From: Sphagnum magellanicum
Lineage: Eukaryota; Streptophyta; Sphagnopsida; Sphagnales; Sphagnaceae
Assembly (NCBI GenBank): GCA_021904315.1
Contig: CM038923.1
Location: 18,916,038-18,980,037, forward strand
Length of the DNA: 64,000 nt
Reading direction: 5' to 3'
Part shown: positions 11,880-24,500 of the stretch, in pieces
Numbering within the stretch: the first letter of the stretch is position 1
Layout: every line of letters starts with the position of its first letter
Notes under the pieces: generated by a model
What the model was told of the DNA's origin: nothing
Databases searched by the model: none
What the model saw: only the letters and a program-made list of their open reading frames with translations
Translations under genes and position numbers: made by a program

Positions 11880-14400
11880 TTTCTCTCTCTCTCACTTGTC
11901 AAAATCCAAGAGTATCCCAAGTAGACCGAAATGCAATTCCCTATGGAGCGTCTGAAGTCCATTCGACTGCAATCTCTCTCGCACCATCACAGCTTGCGGA
12001 TTTATTGGTGGAAGGATTCCAGTTCGCTTGCAATTGCCCTAAATCGATGAAGCCAGAAGCACCGGGGTTTTCTTTTTCCAATTGTGTGGTGTAGCCAGAC
12101 TGGCGATCATCCACATGAAGATTTAGCAAAATTTGGCTATGGACCAGGTATGAAAGTAAAAAAAATTAAAAGAATCCTTTTATATTTTGGCAACCCTACT
12201 GGAACCTGTAGTAGAGATATGGCGATTTAATTTTTTTCCTTTTGAAATCTGATGTATTATGGCCTTTTGTTTGTTACAGAAATCCATTGCATATGTGGAA
12301 ATTATTTTTTCAACTAAAAAAGAAGTGAAAATTTGCAGCTAGGGCGAAATGACAACCAGGTTCCAAGATTGCTATCCTTGTTCCCATGCCTTATTAGAAT
12401 TGAACTTTGCAATAGCTCCGCATCATGTTGGGGGGTGTTGCACCAAGGTTGCAATACCCATTTTAATGAATGATGTAGATTTGAAGCCATCCTACGTCCC
12501 CATTGTAACTGTTGAAATGTCGTTGCACATTTTAAACATTAATGTGTTCATTAAAATGTGTTCAAAATAAAGAGAGAAGGAAAGGGGAGGAAAAGTCTAG
12601 GCTGGCTATGAATTAAAAAACAATTCAGGGACAGTCTGATTTTGTTTGGGCGGAAGTTACATTGGACCAGAAAAAATGGGGCATTGGACAGCCCAGAAAT
12701 TAAAAAAATTGTGGGCGGCGTAGTAAGGCTTATTTTGGCAGTCCACAGAGTGAAATAGATTTAGCAATAGTGGGTCTGAAGGTGAAAATTGGTTTTAAAT
12801 TGAACCTGTAGGTAATCTCTAGTGACTGGTGCTTTGGTTTCAGCCAACAACACACTTTTTCTATGGCATTTCAACTGTTGCTTGTGCAGACTTGAAATGC
12901 TATGGCCAACTCAAAATGTTTGAGCTGGTAGCAAAGCATGCCTAGCTTAATCCTTCATCTCCTTGAGCAAGGACTCTCCAAGGCTGTATTTGTCCTGGGA
13001 AATGTTAAATTTGGACAAAGAGACCCTGAATTTCTTGGAGGACCATATATCTATAATGTTGAGAAGCTGCCCAAAAAACTTTGGGATTTTTTTTATACCA
13101 TGGTATGGGTGTAGGTGCTGGTTGGGTGAATGAACTGTTAAAAGAAGGGTATTATTATATCTTGCAGAGATGAAACAAAAGGCAGGATCATGCAGAGAGT
13201 TCACTAATTATCTCAAAACCGGAGTAGATAACTAGTGACCCTGTGATATCACAGAATCATCTGGAATGAACCATCCCCACTGGGGGATTTGGCATCATCC
13301 ACTTTAGAATTGGGAAAGTGCGGACTTTGCAATTCGGTAAAATAGTGAAGTCAATTTGGGTTCATGATTTGGCAAAGTGGACTTGTGATACAGGTACAGT
13401 GCACTTGTTTGAGGTGCCTAGGCATGAGGGTAGTAGCCTAAGTAATTGGAAGGGCTAATGGCTTTACCCTTCTTCATCATAAGTTCTTGATCTCATTTTC
13501 ATTGGGTTTGAGCTTCCACCAGAGAAGATTTCTTCCATTTGGAAGATCTTTTTTGAGTTCTAGCACTTGACAATCTATCTATGAAGGAAGGTAGTTTGTT
13601 TTGTCATTTTAATTTAGGCAAAGTCATCCTTGGGTGGTACCAATAGAAATCACCTAATCAAAATTCAAGCAAAGTTGAACATAATTTAATTTAATTTTAA
13701 AAATTGATTTTTTTACTATTGATTTGCATCACATGGGTTTTGTGTTCCCCACCTATGTATATACTATGGGAAAAATGTTGATAACTAAATAGGTTACACA
13801 AGTAAGAGATTTTGTATTTTAAAAATGTTTTCACATGTGTTCGTGAGACTTTTGACCTTTTATTATTAAGTGTGAAGTTACACCATTGTAAAAAAAAATT
13901 AAATTTTTTTGTTTGTTAACTAGAGTCACTAAGATATGACCCAAATTGTAGATTGAAACAAAAGAAAATGAAAATTACTGCAAAATTGTAGACATGAATA
14001 CAATGCCTTTCAAGACCTCCTAGTCTTAACCTTAAAAAATTGCTGGAAAAATTGTGATAGCTTCATTAAATATCTATTAAACAAAAAAGAACTATTTGAA
14101 GCCCTCATAAAATTTTTAAACATTTTCCATTTGTGTTTTCAAACAAAAAACCCCAAGTGTTATTTTCTTAAAAAACATTTCTTGATCACTTGTTTGAAAT
14201 TTTTATTTTATATTATTTTGCAAATCCAATTGAAATTTCAAATTCTACAAGACTTGGGTAATCTTTTGATATAAAATTTTAAATGAAAAGCTTTCTTAAA
14301 TGAGTTCTATGTTGTTACAAAATTTAGTGGGTCTCAAAATTTGAGAATGTAATGTTCCTATTGATATCACCTAAGGATGAGTTTGCCCATTTAAGATCTC
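11880..14400. other. Non-coding DNA upstream of the PPR pseudogene
   Basis: Contains only short ORFs without family resemblance. A CT-rich patch near 11881-11900 may belong to the old PPR 5' region. Composition drifts from mixed to strongly AT-rich after about 13.6 kb. Nothing else was recognised. Confidence 0.55.
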
Positions 14401-14905
14401 TTGAATATTCCAAAACACAAATCCAAAACTTTAATCTTTAACCCCAATACAAAACACCAATTTATAGCCTTAATTCTAAACCCTAAAAGAAAAACCCTAA
14501 TTTAAAAGCCTTAAAACCATGACCTTAATCTAAACCCCAAAACCATAACCTTTATCCAAAACACTAATTTTCACAACTTTATTTTTGACCTCTACACCAA
14601 AACGCTAATCCACTTCCCCCTTATCAAAACCCTTAAAATCAACACCATAATTTAAAATCTTTACTCAAACCCCCAATCCAAACCCGTAAAACCAAAACCT
14701 TCATTTAAAAGCTTAATCTACCCCCTTCAACCAAATCTTAATGTCAAAACCCTAAAACCTTTATCTTTAATTTAAAATTGCACTCTTAAACCAAAACATT
14801 GATATTTCCCAAGCCCAATCCTTGCAATCAAAACCATAATATAAAATGACAATTCTAACCACTAAATCCAAAATCTGAATATAAAACCCTAAAACCTACA
14901 AAATT
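14400..14905. repeat. Degenerate telomere-like (CCCTAAA) repeat tract
   Basis: The plus strand is dominated by variants of the plant telomere unit, such as aaccctaaaa, aaaccctaa, aaccccaaaacc and cataacc, spaced every 7-20 bases over about 500 bp. It is far too diverged to be a chromosome end and is best described as an interstitial telomere-like or simple repeat. Confidence 0.65.
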
Positions 14906-15862
14906 GGATATATGTTAGGTTGGACTTGGAAGTTTTTAACTCATTGAGATGGGCACTCCTAACTCAAAAGCAACAATCTGATGTCCTTCATGAAGCCATG
15001 GTTTTCTACATTTTGAATTGGTGGAACAATGAAACAAGGGTTAATCCAAACAAACATGATGCAACAAAAGATTGCATTGCGCTTAAGGTGGATGAACAAC
15101 ATGTGACACATCTACTGCTTGAAATCCAAGTAAACAAGGTTTTTTTTAATGTGAATCTTGATTTATGAACCTAATTGTTATAATATCAAGGAACTGAAAT
15201 TTGCATAGACTAGAGATTTCCCCTTGCTAGTATATTGAATAATTGTGTTACTGAATGTTTCCATTGCTATTACTAGTATTAGGAGTCTATATTCATTTAC
15301 AAAGTTTGTAGAGTGTAATTTTCACCCTACAACTTGTAAAAGCATCTCCAACAATGTTTTGTATGTAATCTTGCATAATAAAATTTGTTGAAAAAAAGTC
15401 GAAATATGCTAGTTTGGCTTAGGAAAATCATGTTGGCTCAACATAATTGCAAAGTTTGTAATAGTTGTGGAAGAAGGCATAGCATAGCTATGCACTTGCA
15501 CAAAAGAGTGTAATAACTATCATGTGACTATTGTTCAATGTTTTTGATTAGTTTATCATAATGATTAGTCTAGGTGGTTTTTTATTAATAGGTTCCCCCC
15601 CACCTATTTGCTATCAACATTTCAATTTTAGGGGTGGGGTTACAAAAAAGTAAATAACTGAAAGTGGATGTGAAAAATATTTTTGGAGGCTTGCATTCTA
15701 AACATCACTAGATATGCTCTAATAGGTTTTAATGATTTTACGTTGATATTTTTTAAAAACTTTCAAATGTGATGTTCTTGTTTGTTGTAGACAATGTAAG
15801 ATGTTCTCGTTGTTGTAGGTTTACAAATAATAACTTAAACATTGTAAATAAATTATACTAGA
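14906..15862. other. Non-coding DNA flanking the Ty3/gypsy element
   Basis: An 82-codon plus-strand ORF at 14920-15168 has no recognisable domain and probably is not a gene. The rest is AT-rich without recognised features. Confidence 0.5.
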
Positions 15863-16622
15863 TGTTGTTTTGTAGCCTAGGAGAAGGCTCAAAACTATGA
15901 GGATTAATTTTTAATCAATCCTTCTAGCACATAGGTAGGCTATCAAACATAATTTGAAACAACACTTACAATATTCATCATTCACATGATTTCCAACATG
16001 AAATTTTACACTCTTTTGGGATAGGATCACCCATGCACCTAAAATCAATTCTTTATTTGAGAACTACACTTCAAGGGAGTTCATCACACGCACCTAAAGA
16101 TTCTCCCTTATGGGAATGACTTGCCAAAGATTATAAAATTTACACAATGGTATTCATAATAATCTCCACATGATTTTATTTCTTCAAGGATTCCTATTCA
16201 TTTCTATAAACTTTTGATCCAACTAACAACATGAAGTTATTGAATATAAATTATGCCAAAAGTTCCAATTTCTACCTCTTATATACTTGAAGGAAATAAT
16301 GCATGAATAGTCAACCACATTCATTTACATCTATTCCCCATGTATCAAACCAATCATCACATGCCACTTATAGCTTTTCATCCTTCTATGGAGAGGTTTC
16401 ACATTATTTGGAGTCTAGGATTTGGTTAGGTCTACATACTTCACCTCCCATGATTACTAACCCAAGATAGTTACCTAAATTATTCATAACCAACCCTTAT
16501 GCCCCTAATCAAAAGATTTTCCTTGTAGGGCCCATGAGGCTCATTATTTTATTCCCCATTTTTATCCATCCTATTATCCCATACTATTATTTACAATTAA
16601 TATTAATTATTTTGTTGTTACA
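15863..16622 (-). repeat. 3' LTR of the Ty3/gypsy element
   Basis: It shares long stretches with 24501-25278, for example atattcatcattcacatg, gggataggatcaccca and ccacattcatttacatct versus its counterpart. The minus-strand start reads TGTAACAACAAAATAATT. Substitutions and small indels against the right copy are frequent, indicating an old insertion. Confidence 0.85.
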
Positions 16623-16639
16623 TCAATTCACACACTTAT

Positions 16640-17475
16640 TTTATTGTTACATCTTCATAACAATGGCTTAAGCAGTATGGAAATGTTTAAGGTTGTCATG
16701 GTTCATCCTGCCATACTTCTCCCCGTGAAGATGAGCCAATTCATATGTGTTATTATCAAAAAAGACCTTCATGACCATGTATGGACCAAACTGTTTTTGA
16801 AGGAACTTTTTAAAGGTCTTTCTATCATGGTGGCTATCTACACCATAACCAAATCGCCCTCTTGGAACTTTTGTGGCATCACCCTCTTATCCAAAAAATC
16901 TTTTGATGAGCTTGGGCTAGTTCAATAACTTGTTGTGCTTGCAATTGGCTTTCTTCCAATTCCACCAATTGTAACAATCTTTTATTTCTACTCCTAATCG
17001 ATATCGTTTTGTTGTGCGAAATGTCATTACTTCATACTCAATGGGCAATGTTGATTCCACCCCATATGCAAAACGAAAAGAGGTGAAACCAATGGACGAT
17101 TTGAACGTGGAATTATACACCCACAATGCATGGTGTACTTGTTTATCCCAATTATGTAAGTTCTTGCGTACCTCAACTTCCTTACTTAGGATGTTGCACA
17201 TTATTTTGTTTGTGTGTTCCACCAACCCATTGGTGTTAGGCTTATAAATGGTGGTAACTCTATGTTTGATGGATAACTTTTTCATCAATTTCTCAATGAC
17301 CTCACTAATGAATTGCAATTTGTTATTTGAAATCATCTCGAAAGGTATCCCAAAATGTGTCACAATCCTCTTGTAAACAAACCTTGCCACTTCTTACTTT
17401 TTAGATGTTTTTAAAGGTCTTACTGCAGCCCATTTTGTGAGGTAATTTGTTGCCACCACCAAGAATATGTGTAAA
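16640..17475 (-). pseudogene. Integrase C-terminal two-thirds (Ty3/gypsy), decayed
   Basis: The minus strand reads FLVVATNYLTKWAAV, then ARFVYKRIVTHFGIPFEMIS and NTNGLVEHTNK, the integrase core with the third acidic residue (Glu of LVEH) kept. Past a frameshift comes FQEGDLVMV, then a GPY-type module with FGPYMV and NNTYELAHLHGEKYG ending NHDNLKHF. The N-terminal zinc-binding HHCC part and the first Asp region are missing, because AT-rich DNA begins at about 17480. Several stops interrupt the frame. Confidence 0.88.
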
Positions 17476-17639
17476 ACTATAATTCCAATTGTGCAAATTT
17501 TATTGAAAAATTATAATCCATTTTTCAACTTTGAAAATTGCTATTGGAATTTCTTTTTTCAACTATTGAATTTGAAAAAAACATTGAATTTGAAATTTAA
17601 TATTTGAATGAAAATATTTATTGGAATTATTTTTATTTA

Positions 17640-18713
17640 TTTGAATTAAAATTTTAAAATACTTAATTCTCAAAATGAAATTTCAATTCCGAAATTTCAA
17701 TTTAGTTTTTTTAACTATATATTTGATCTGAAAATCTATATTTCAAGTCTGAAAAACTGGTATTTGAAATTCTATAAACAAATTATTTGAATTTCAAACT
17801 GGATTTTTGAATCTGAAAATTGTTATTTAAATTTTTTAAAAAATTATTTGGATTTTTAAAAAAACTATCTGGATATAAAATCTACTATTTAAAATTTTAA
17901 AAACTTATTTGATCTAAAAATTGATATTTAAATTCTAAATTATTATTTTTGAATCCAAAAATTAGTAATTCAATTCAGAAAATTATTTAATTGATTGTAA
18001 AAATGGACATTTTAATTTTGAATATATTTATTTGAATATGAAATTTTATATTTCAACTCTGAGAATTTTGCGTTTAAATTTTAAATAATCATTTGATTTG
18101 AAGCTTGAAATTTCAATTCTGAATTAGTTTTTTGGATTCTTGTCAGTTCTGAAAATTATTGACTATGTTTTAAAATGGACATTTCAATTTTGACTATTGT
18201 TATTTGAATCTGAAAATTGACATTTCAATTCTGAATTTTTTTAATTTAAATTATAAAAACGTATTTGATCTAAAATTTGATATTTGAATTGTAAATTATT
18301 ATTTTCGAATCTAAAAATTAGTAGTTCAATTCAAAAAACTATAATTGAGTCTAATATTTGACATGTGGATTTTTTAATATTTTAAATATTCTTAAATATT
18401 TGATGATTCAATTCTGAATTTTTTAATTTAAATTTTAAGAAATTATTTGACTTGAAAGTTTAAATCTGAATTCCAAATTATTATTTTGGATTCTCGAAAT
18501 TATTATTTCAATTCAGAAAATTAGTAATTGAGTCTTAAAATGGACATTTCAATTTTAAATATTATTATTTGAATCTGAAACCTGACATTTCAATTCTGAA
18601 AATTTTAACTTAATTTCAAACATTGTTTGATCCTAAAATTGAAATTTGAATCCTCAAATACGAATCTAAATTTTATATTTTAATTCAGAAACTTATAGAT
18701 TCAGTTTTAAAGG
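17640..18713. repeat. Degenerate AT-rich tandem repeat, unit about 172-183 bp
   Basis: The marker atggacattt.aattttga recurs at 18003, 18175 and 18540, with a degenerate one near 18358, giving spacings of 172, about 183 and about 182. Each unit repeats the same internal order of phrases: tttcaattctgaa, tttaattta, atttgatctaaaa, aaattattatttt, attcaattcagaaa. Two more divergent units precede, starting near 17640 and 17820. Roughly six copies are visible. Confidence 0.75.
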
Positions 18714-19786
18714 CTGTTTCTACAACTATTATGCATAATAAATCACTTTTTATAAATAATTATAAATGAATATTTTTATTAATTATAAGTTACACAAAGT
18801 AATTATCGTTATAACATAGATTTTTATATTATATAATTTATATTTTCATTGTAAAAGAAATCAATTAATGTAATTTATGTTACATTACTATAAAATTATT
18901 GTAATTATTTCAGATAAGAATTAATTAGTATGTGCATTATTATTTTCTAATGGAACATAATTATTTGTAATCTGTAATTTATAGCTTTATGTCTAAATTA
19001 AAATTTTGGAGAAATTATAGTTGAAATAATTATTTTAATGATTTTAAGTTCAGGAATGATCATACAATATATTTTTTAATTTTTTAATTCCTATAATTAA
19101 TCATTTATGATAAATATTTTATATTAATTTTAAGTAATTATTTTTTTAAATTTAAAAATTATTATCTTTATCGTTAATAATTACTAAGAGAAAAATAATT
19201 TTTTTAACCTATAATTTTTTTTACAAAAAAAAAAAGTAATTATATAGTAATTAATGTAATTAGTCTTCTTCTTTTTTAAACTTGTGTAATAATTTACTTT
19301 TCAATAGCAATTTTTAGTTCATTATTTATAATTTGAAAATAAATATTTAAAATAGTTAGTCTTTTAATTGTAGTATTTAAATTATTTTCCCATTATGTAT
19401 TTCTTGACAAGATTTTAAAAAATAATAAAATATTTTTTTAATTTTTTAATTTTTTAATTATCTATGAGTTATGTATTAACAACATGTGAATAACTAGATA
19501 GCTAGTTTGTTAAATATTAAGAAGTTAATAAGTATTTAAGTAATTGATAATGAATATTTAATATTTGTAGTGTATAGTTTATAATTTAAATATATTTGAT
19601 TATGATCATTATTATTTAAATGATTATCTAATTATATAATGAACCATGTATTTGAATTGTTCATAAATCTAAAAACTAAGAAAATAAGGCATGAAAAAAG
19701 TTTTGGAGTTATAACTTAGTTTGTGAGGAGGTTGCAACTTCAAAACTTATCTTGTATTGTTTGTTCTCCATTCCTATTTTGAACAC

Positions 19787-19794
19787 TATAAAAA
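19787..19794 (+). promoter_or_regulatory. TATA-box-like TATAAAAA
   Basis: The site lies in less AT-extreme DNA (cactataaaaacaaggggtg) within the 3-kb inserted block. It resembles a pol II TATA box as in an LTR or gene promoter, but no transcript or downstream ORF supports it. Confidence 0.2.
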
Positions 19795-19972
19795 CAAGGG
19801 GTGTGATCATTCAATTTCACATTAAAAAAATTTTGCACATTGGATTAACCAGTCAAAAGGTTTAACCCAAAACAAAAAAATAAATTACACACAATTCTAA
19901 AATATTTACCTCCTCAACCTACTTACCTAAATGCCTACCTATATGAATAAGTATTTAACTTAGGAAGGTATA

Positions 19973-20004
19973 ACCTACCTACTTTTTTATTTAAGTAGGT
20001 AGGT
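19973..20004. repeat. Perfect 12-bp inverted repeat within a CCTA/GGTA-rich tract
   Basis: ACCTACCTACTT (19973-19984) and AAGTAGGTAGGT (19993-20004) are exact reverse complements around an 8-base loop. The surrounding 19900-20070 is full of cctacct and gtaggta tetranucleotide variants on both strands, so a larger cruciform is possible. Confidence 0.85.
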
Positions 20005-20499
20005 AGGTATGTAACCTATGTTTATAAGCACCTACTTATGTACCTATTTAGGTACCTACCAACCTAATATTAATATTTTTATTAAATTCTTTTTTAAATG
20101 TCATGTGGCATATTTACACTGGGCCATGTGTCACAATATAAGATCATTCAAACATTTGAATTGAACGTCCTAGATTATTTCAAATTATTATTATTGTTAT
20201 ATTTTGAATAATCAAATATTGGGACATATGGCAACACATCATTTGCCCTCAATTATGACCAAAATTGTTGCATCTTAGTCACATGTAATAATACGTATAT
20301 AATGGAATCAAAGGATGAATTTGTATTTGTTGACTTTTTTTTTCATCCAATACCTTTTGTCATTTACAATTAATTTATTGCATGTGATTTTTCTTAAGTG
20401 ATTAAAAATATTTTAATCACAAATGTTATTTATGACTAAAACTTGATCACAAAGACTAGTAAAAACAAGATTTGAACAAGATTATTCATAAGCTCATGA

Positions 20500-21730
20500 T
20501 AATGTGTCGACCTTTTTAAGGATTTTTCTTAGTCAATCTTTGATTATGAACTCATATTCCTAAATAACCAAAATCCATCAAGCAATCCTCCCTACCATAT
20601 TAGGCTTTGAAAATAAATACTTGAGAGCTTGATGGTCAATAACAATGGTGAATTTGTTACCTAAAAGGTAATGGTGAAACTTATTCATTGCAAAGATGAT
20701 TGCTAAAGCTTCTCGTTTTGTAATAACATAATTTTGTTATATTGGAATCAATTATTGATTTGCATAGTAGATGGATGGCATGGTCATGCCCTTTCTCATC
20801 CAATTGTGAAAATGTTATTCCCACTGCTATGTTGGAAACATCCACATGCAACTAAAATGGTTCATACCATTTCGGTGTCGTCAAAATCGGAACATTTGAA
20901 ATTATATCCTCGAGCTTTTTCAAAACATTAATCGCCTTTTCTTCCTCCATAATCTCTAACCCGTGTTTGAAAAATTTGGTGAGGTGATATGCCTAGGTTG
21001 CATACCCCTTGATGAACCTTTGGTAATAACCCGCTTGCCCCAAAAATGCTCGCAATTGTCTCTTTGTTTTGGGAAAAGGAAAAAATTTCACCTTTTCAAT
21101 CTTGGTGCAATCTATTCGAATCCCATCTTGTGAAACAATGTGGCCAAGTAGGATTCTTTCCATGCATCCGAAATGACATTTTTCAAGATTCAAATAAGCA
21201 TTCGCCATCACCAACCAGTAGAACAGTCATTTCAAATTGCGAATATGCATCTCCCAACTCCCATACATTTAAAAGTCATCCAAGAACACTTGAACAAAAA
21301 GTCCAATGTATGGTTCCAACACCTTGTTCATGAACCTTTGAAAAGTTCCATGGGCATTACACAACCCAAAAGGCATCACCATAAAGGCAAATGTACCCCA
21401 TGGAGTGGCGAATGTTGTTTTCAAGATGTCTTCCTTTGTAATTTTGATCTAGTTATAACCATTATAGCCATCCCCAAAACTATATAATTCATGACCGGTA
21501 ACCTCATTCAAAATGTCATTGATGAAATGAAGTGGGTAATAATCCTTCTTAGTGCAATCATTAAATTTTTGGTAGTCAACACATACTCATGGCTTCCCAT
21601 TTAGTTTTTATGGTGACAGTGACGGGCAACACCCCTTCTAAATTCTCCACCGGAATGATGAATCATTTGTCCAAAAGCTTATCCAACTTCTCCTTTATCA
21701 TTTGGGCATAATTGGGATTCATTTTCCATG
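20500..21730 (-). pseudogene. Reverse transcriptase and RNase H remnants (Ty3/gypsy)
   Basis: Minus-strand fragments follow the RT/RNase H order: ATPWGTFAFMVMPFGLCNA, the catalytic box read as VFLDDF, LNLEKCHFGCMERILLGHIV, LRAFLGQAGYYQRFIKGYA, then RNase H REALAIIFAMNKFHHYLLG and DHQALKYL. The DD of the active site survives but a stop follows at once. Further stops occur, including one directly after YNGYN. This is a decayed pol segment of the 15863-25278 element. Confidence 0.9.
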
Positions 21731-22098
21731 GCCTTTGTTACAAAAGTTTCATATTTGAAAATAATTCAATGTTATGCTCCTCCAAAGTCACTTTCTTCAA
21801 ATCCTTATAACTCATGGCAAAAAGATGATGGTACTTACAAAGTAAAAATTGAAATTCATTTATTTCTTTATTCATTAAGCCATTCCCCAACGAAATGGGA
21901 GATATTGCTTTCTCGATTTTCCTTTCGTCCCTCACAATTGCATCGGGAGATGAACGTTTTTCTTGTGATTTAGAACCACCTCCAACGCATATAGGTCTAC
22001 CTCATCTTTGCTAGAAGAGTTATTAGTGTTCATTTCAATTTCCATGGTTGACTCCTCTACACTTGAAGTGACATACTCTAAAGAAGATTCTTTAAATT

Positions 22099-22698
22099 TT
22101 AGATTTTTCCTTCCATACACAAAAACTCATTGTCTATTGACGAAACACCAATGGTCATGTATCCTTCTTTCCAATAGTTGGAGGCATGTGCCTTCTTCAA
22201 CCAAGGTTGACCCAAAATCATTGGGTATGCCCCGATCTTGCTTTGAATTAGTTGGAAACCCAGAGTGGTTGTGACTTTAAGAACCAAAATATTAATTGCA
22301 GTAATAACCCTTTCTGGTTTCACCCTCTCTTTATTAACCATTCGTAGATTACACTTGGATTGGCGGTCACATTGCAACCCCAAAGTTTCCATTGTGGAAA
22401 CTATCATAACATTCATTCCAACTCCTCCATCCACTAAAATACCCTTCAAAGGTATTCCATGGCAAACCACTTCCACTAATGGTGCACATGAGTCAAATTC
22501 AACTTCCACCAAATGGACCTCCTTTTCATGTAATGTTTTAATACAATGTGCACTAAGCCTTCGCCACAAGTCTCGCTTTATTGTAGGAAACATGGCTACT
22601 AATTGTCCCACGGTAATGTCCACCTTCTTGGTGCTCAAGTTCGCAATCACAAAGTATGGCATTTGTCCAGCAAAAATGGAAAATTCTTGCATACACAA
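22099..22698 (-). pseudogene. Retropepsin-like protease region (Ty3/gypsy)
   Basis: A 199-codon open frame contains GILVDGGVGMNVM, matching the DGG(A/S)G variant of the aspartic protease active site seen in plant gypsy elements, and downstream YPMILGQPWLKKAHA, the usual ILGRPWL-type strand. It lies between gag and RT remnants as expected. The frame is locally intact but the neighbouring pol is broken. Confidence 0.85.
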
Positions 22699-22899
22699 TC
22701 ACCTTTGACTCTTTCATTTCCCCTTCTCACAAGCCATTTCCTTCATCTTTTTATGTTGAGAATTATGCTTTGTGGTTTCTTCACTCCTTCCTTTCTTTAT
22801 TGCCATGAGATTGGCTTTCGCGACAAATACGTTTTCATTCCGTGCTCCCTTGGTTTTCTAAAACTTTAGTTCAATGAGGTTCAATGTCTTCATTTTCTC

Positions 22900-24455
22900 A
22901 TGTTCAAATGACATTTTTTGTTTCGAGGAAGGGTTGTTTCAAGAAATTGAATTTATCTTCGAATAATCTCTTACGTAATGCCTTTGTTTGTTACAAATGT
23001 AACAAGTGATGGTTGATGAATCTTGAGGTTTGAAAGGACAAGGTTCCCCTATTTGGACCAAATTGATGTTAAATTGATTCATCTCTTTTATGAGTTGCCC
23101 CATCATCTTCTCCAAATTTGTGGGCAGTTCTTACACCCTTGGCATCACCATCGATGTTGGTATTGGCACTAAAGTTGGTGTAGATGTCGAAATGGAAGTA
23201 GGTGTGTTGTTTTGCAAAATGCCAAAATTGTGGCCTTCCAAAAAACTTTCCTACCACTTTGCAATTGTTTGGGCCTCTTCAAGTGTTTCCACTCCTTCAT
23301 ATATAACTTGTTGATGAATCTCCTTTCGGAAATCCATCACATAATTTTTTACAATCAAAACATTCATCCCATCCAAGATCGATGCATTGGGAGTTGCACT
23401 TTTAACCTTTAAAGCTTTTCGCATGTGATCATTGAGTTTGAACACTCTAATGGTATATGTGTCCACATTTTTGGTGGGTTTTTGTCAAAGTTCCGCCATT
23501 TCCATCGTAAGGGCATTAGAATTTTCATGTGGTCGAAATTCCCACACAAACATTTCGGACAAGGCCTCCCATGTCCCCTTTTGCTCTATGGGCAATCTTT
23601 CAAACCATGGCAAAGTTCTCCCTTCTAGCAACTCTAGAAATAATCTCACCCACCACTCTTATGTGTGGGCACCAATGATTCCAAATATGCATGCTTTCTT
23701 GAAATCTTTCAAAAAGGCGTCAAGATCTTCATTTCGCCCTCCTTTAGACAAGTTATGTTCGCCGTTTGCAAATTTTTCTTTTATGATGAATCAGCAAATT
23801 TCCTACCAACTATTAACTATCACAATCTTCCTTCCTCTTGACTATATTTTGATTTTATTTTTTTTTCAAAAGAATTTCATTCCATATGTTACAAAAACAT
23901 GAATGGTCCATATGGGTCCAATGTAAGCTATGATGGGTAAAAAGAAAGGATCATTGGATTGCATCACTTGAGTCATGAAAATGGGTCCAAAGTTTACAAC
24001 TAAAACTTGATGAAAATGCATTTTGAGTACTACTATTAATTCAATATTCAAGCTTCTACCTATCGAAAATACAGCTTGTATGGGATTATCCATGGATACT
24101 ATTATGCCATCACTAATTATTTTTATGGGTAAAATTCCTTTTTATGTTTTGAATTTTTGCGTCACCTTTTTGACTTGGTCTTCTTTTCGTCTTCCTTCTT
24201 TGCAACATTTGATGCTTATTTTATGAAACTCCCATATTGTTCGTAAAGTGTTGAAGAATTAAAAAACTTAATCGCTTCCACAATCCATTCCACTCCAAAG
24301 TCTTCTCCCAATGTAATTTTGTCTTTCCTCTTTTTGACCCTATTCGCCTTGAGTTTTCTCGCCTTTGTTGGATTTGTTAGACATTTGACATATGTATGTC
24401 CATATTTCCAACGAGCAAAACATTTAACGATTTTTGTCCAAATCTTATGAGGCAT
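22900..24455 (-). pseudogene. Gag remnant with two zinc-knuckle-like motifs
   Basis: The segment at 23251-23640 reads as a retrotransposon gag domain (VDTYTIRVFKLNDHMRKAL, VMDFRKEIHQQVIYEGV). Downstream, near 22985-23010, is a degenerate CCHC knuckle, CYICNKQRHYVRDY, lacking the Gly and final Cys. A second knuckle-like motif, CFARWKYGHTYVKC, with the second Cys lost, is encoded near 24400, only about 50-100 bp inside the 5' LTR. A knuckle at the N-terminal end of gag is atypical. Multiple stops separate the pieces. Confidence 0.75.
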
Positions 24456-24500
24456 ATCCTTTTTCTACTCTTAACTTCTACCTATGTAAAATATAGGTCC

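Larger units (their letters stand above)
17480..20490. other. AT-rich 3-kb insertion/replacement inside the Ty3/gypsy pol region
   Basis: RNase H similarity on the minus strand fades near 20490 and integrase similarity resumes abruptly near 17475. The sequence between is extremely AT-rich, has no ORF of note and carries a ~180-bp tandem repeat (about 17640-18713), a hairpin at 19973-20004 and a TATA-like site. The missing integrase N-terminus suggests either insertion plus deletion or a replacement event. Confidence 0.7.

Noticed and set aside
14920..15168. 82-codon plus-strand ORF with a protein-like appearance
   Set aside because: No recognised motif, no neighbouring exons, and one intact 82-codon frame is unremarkable here.
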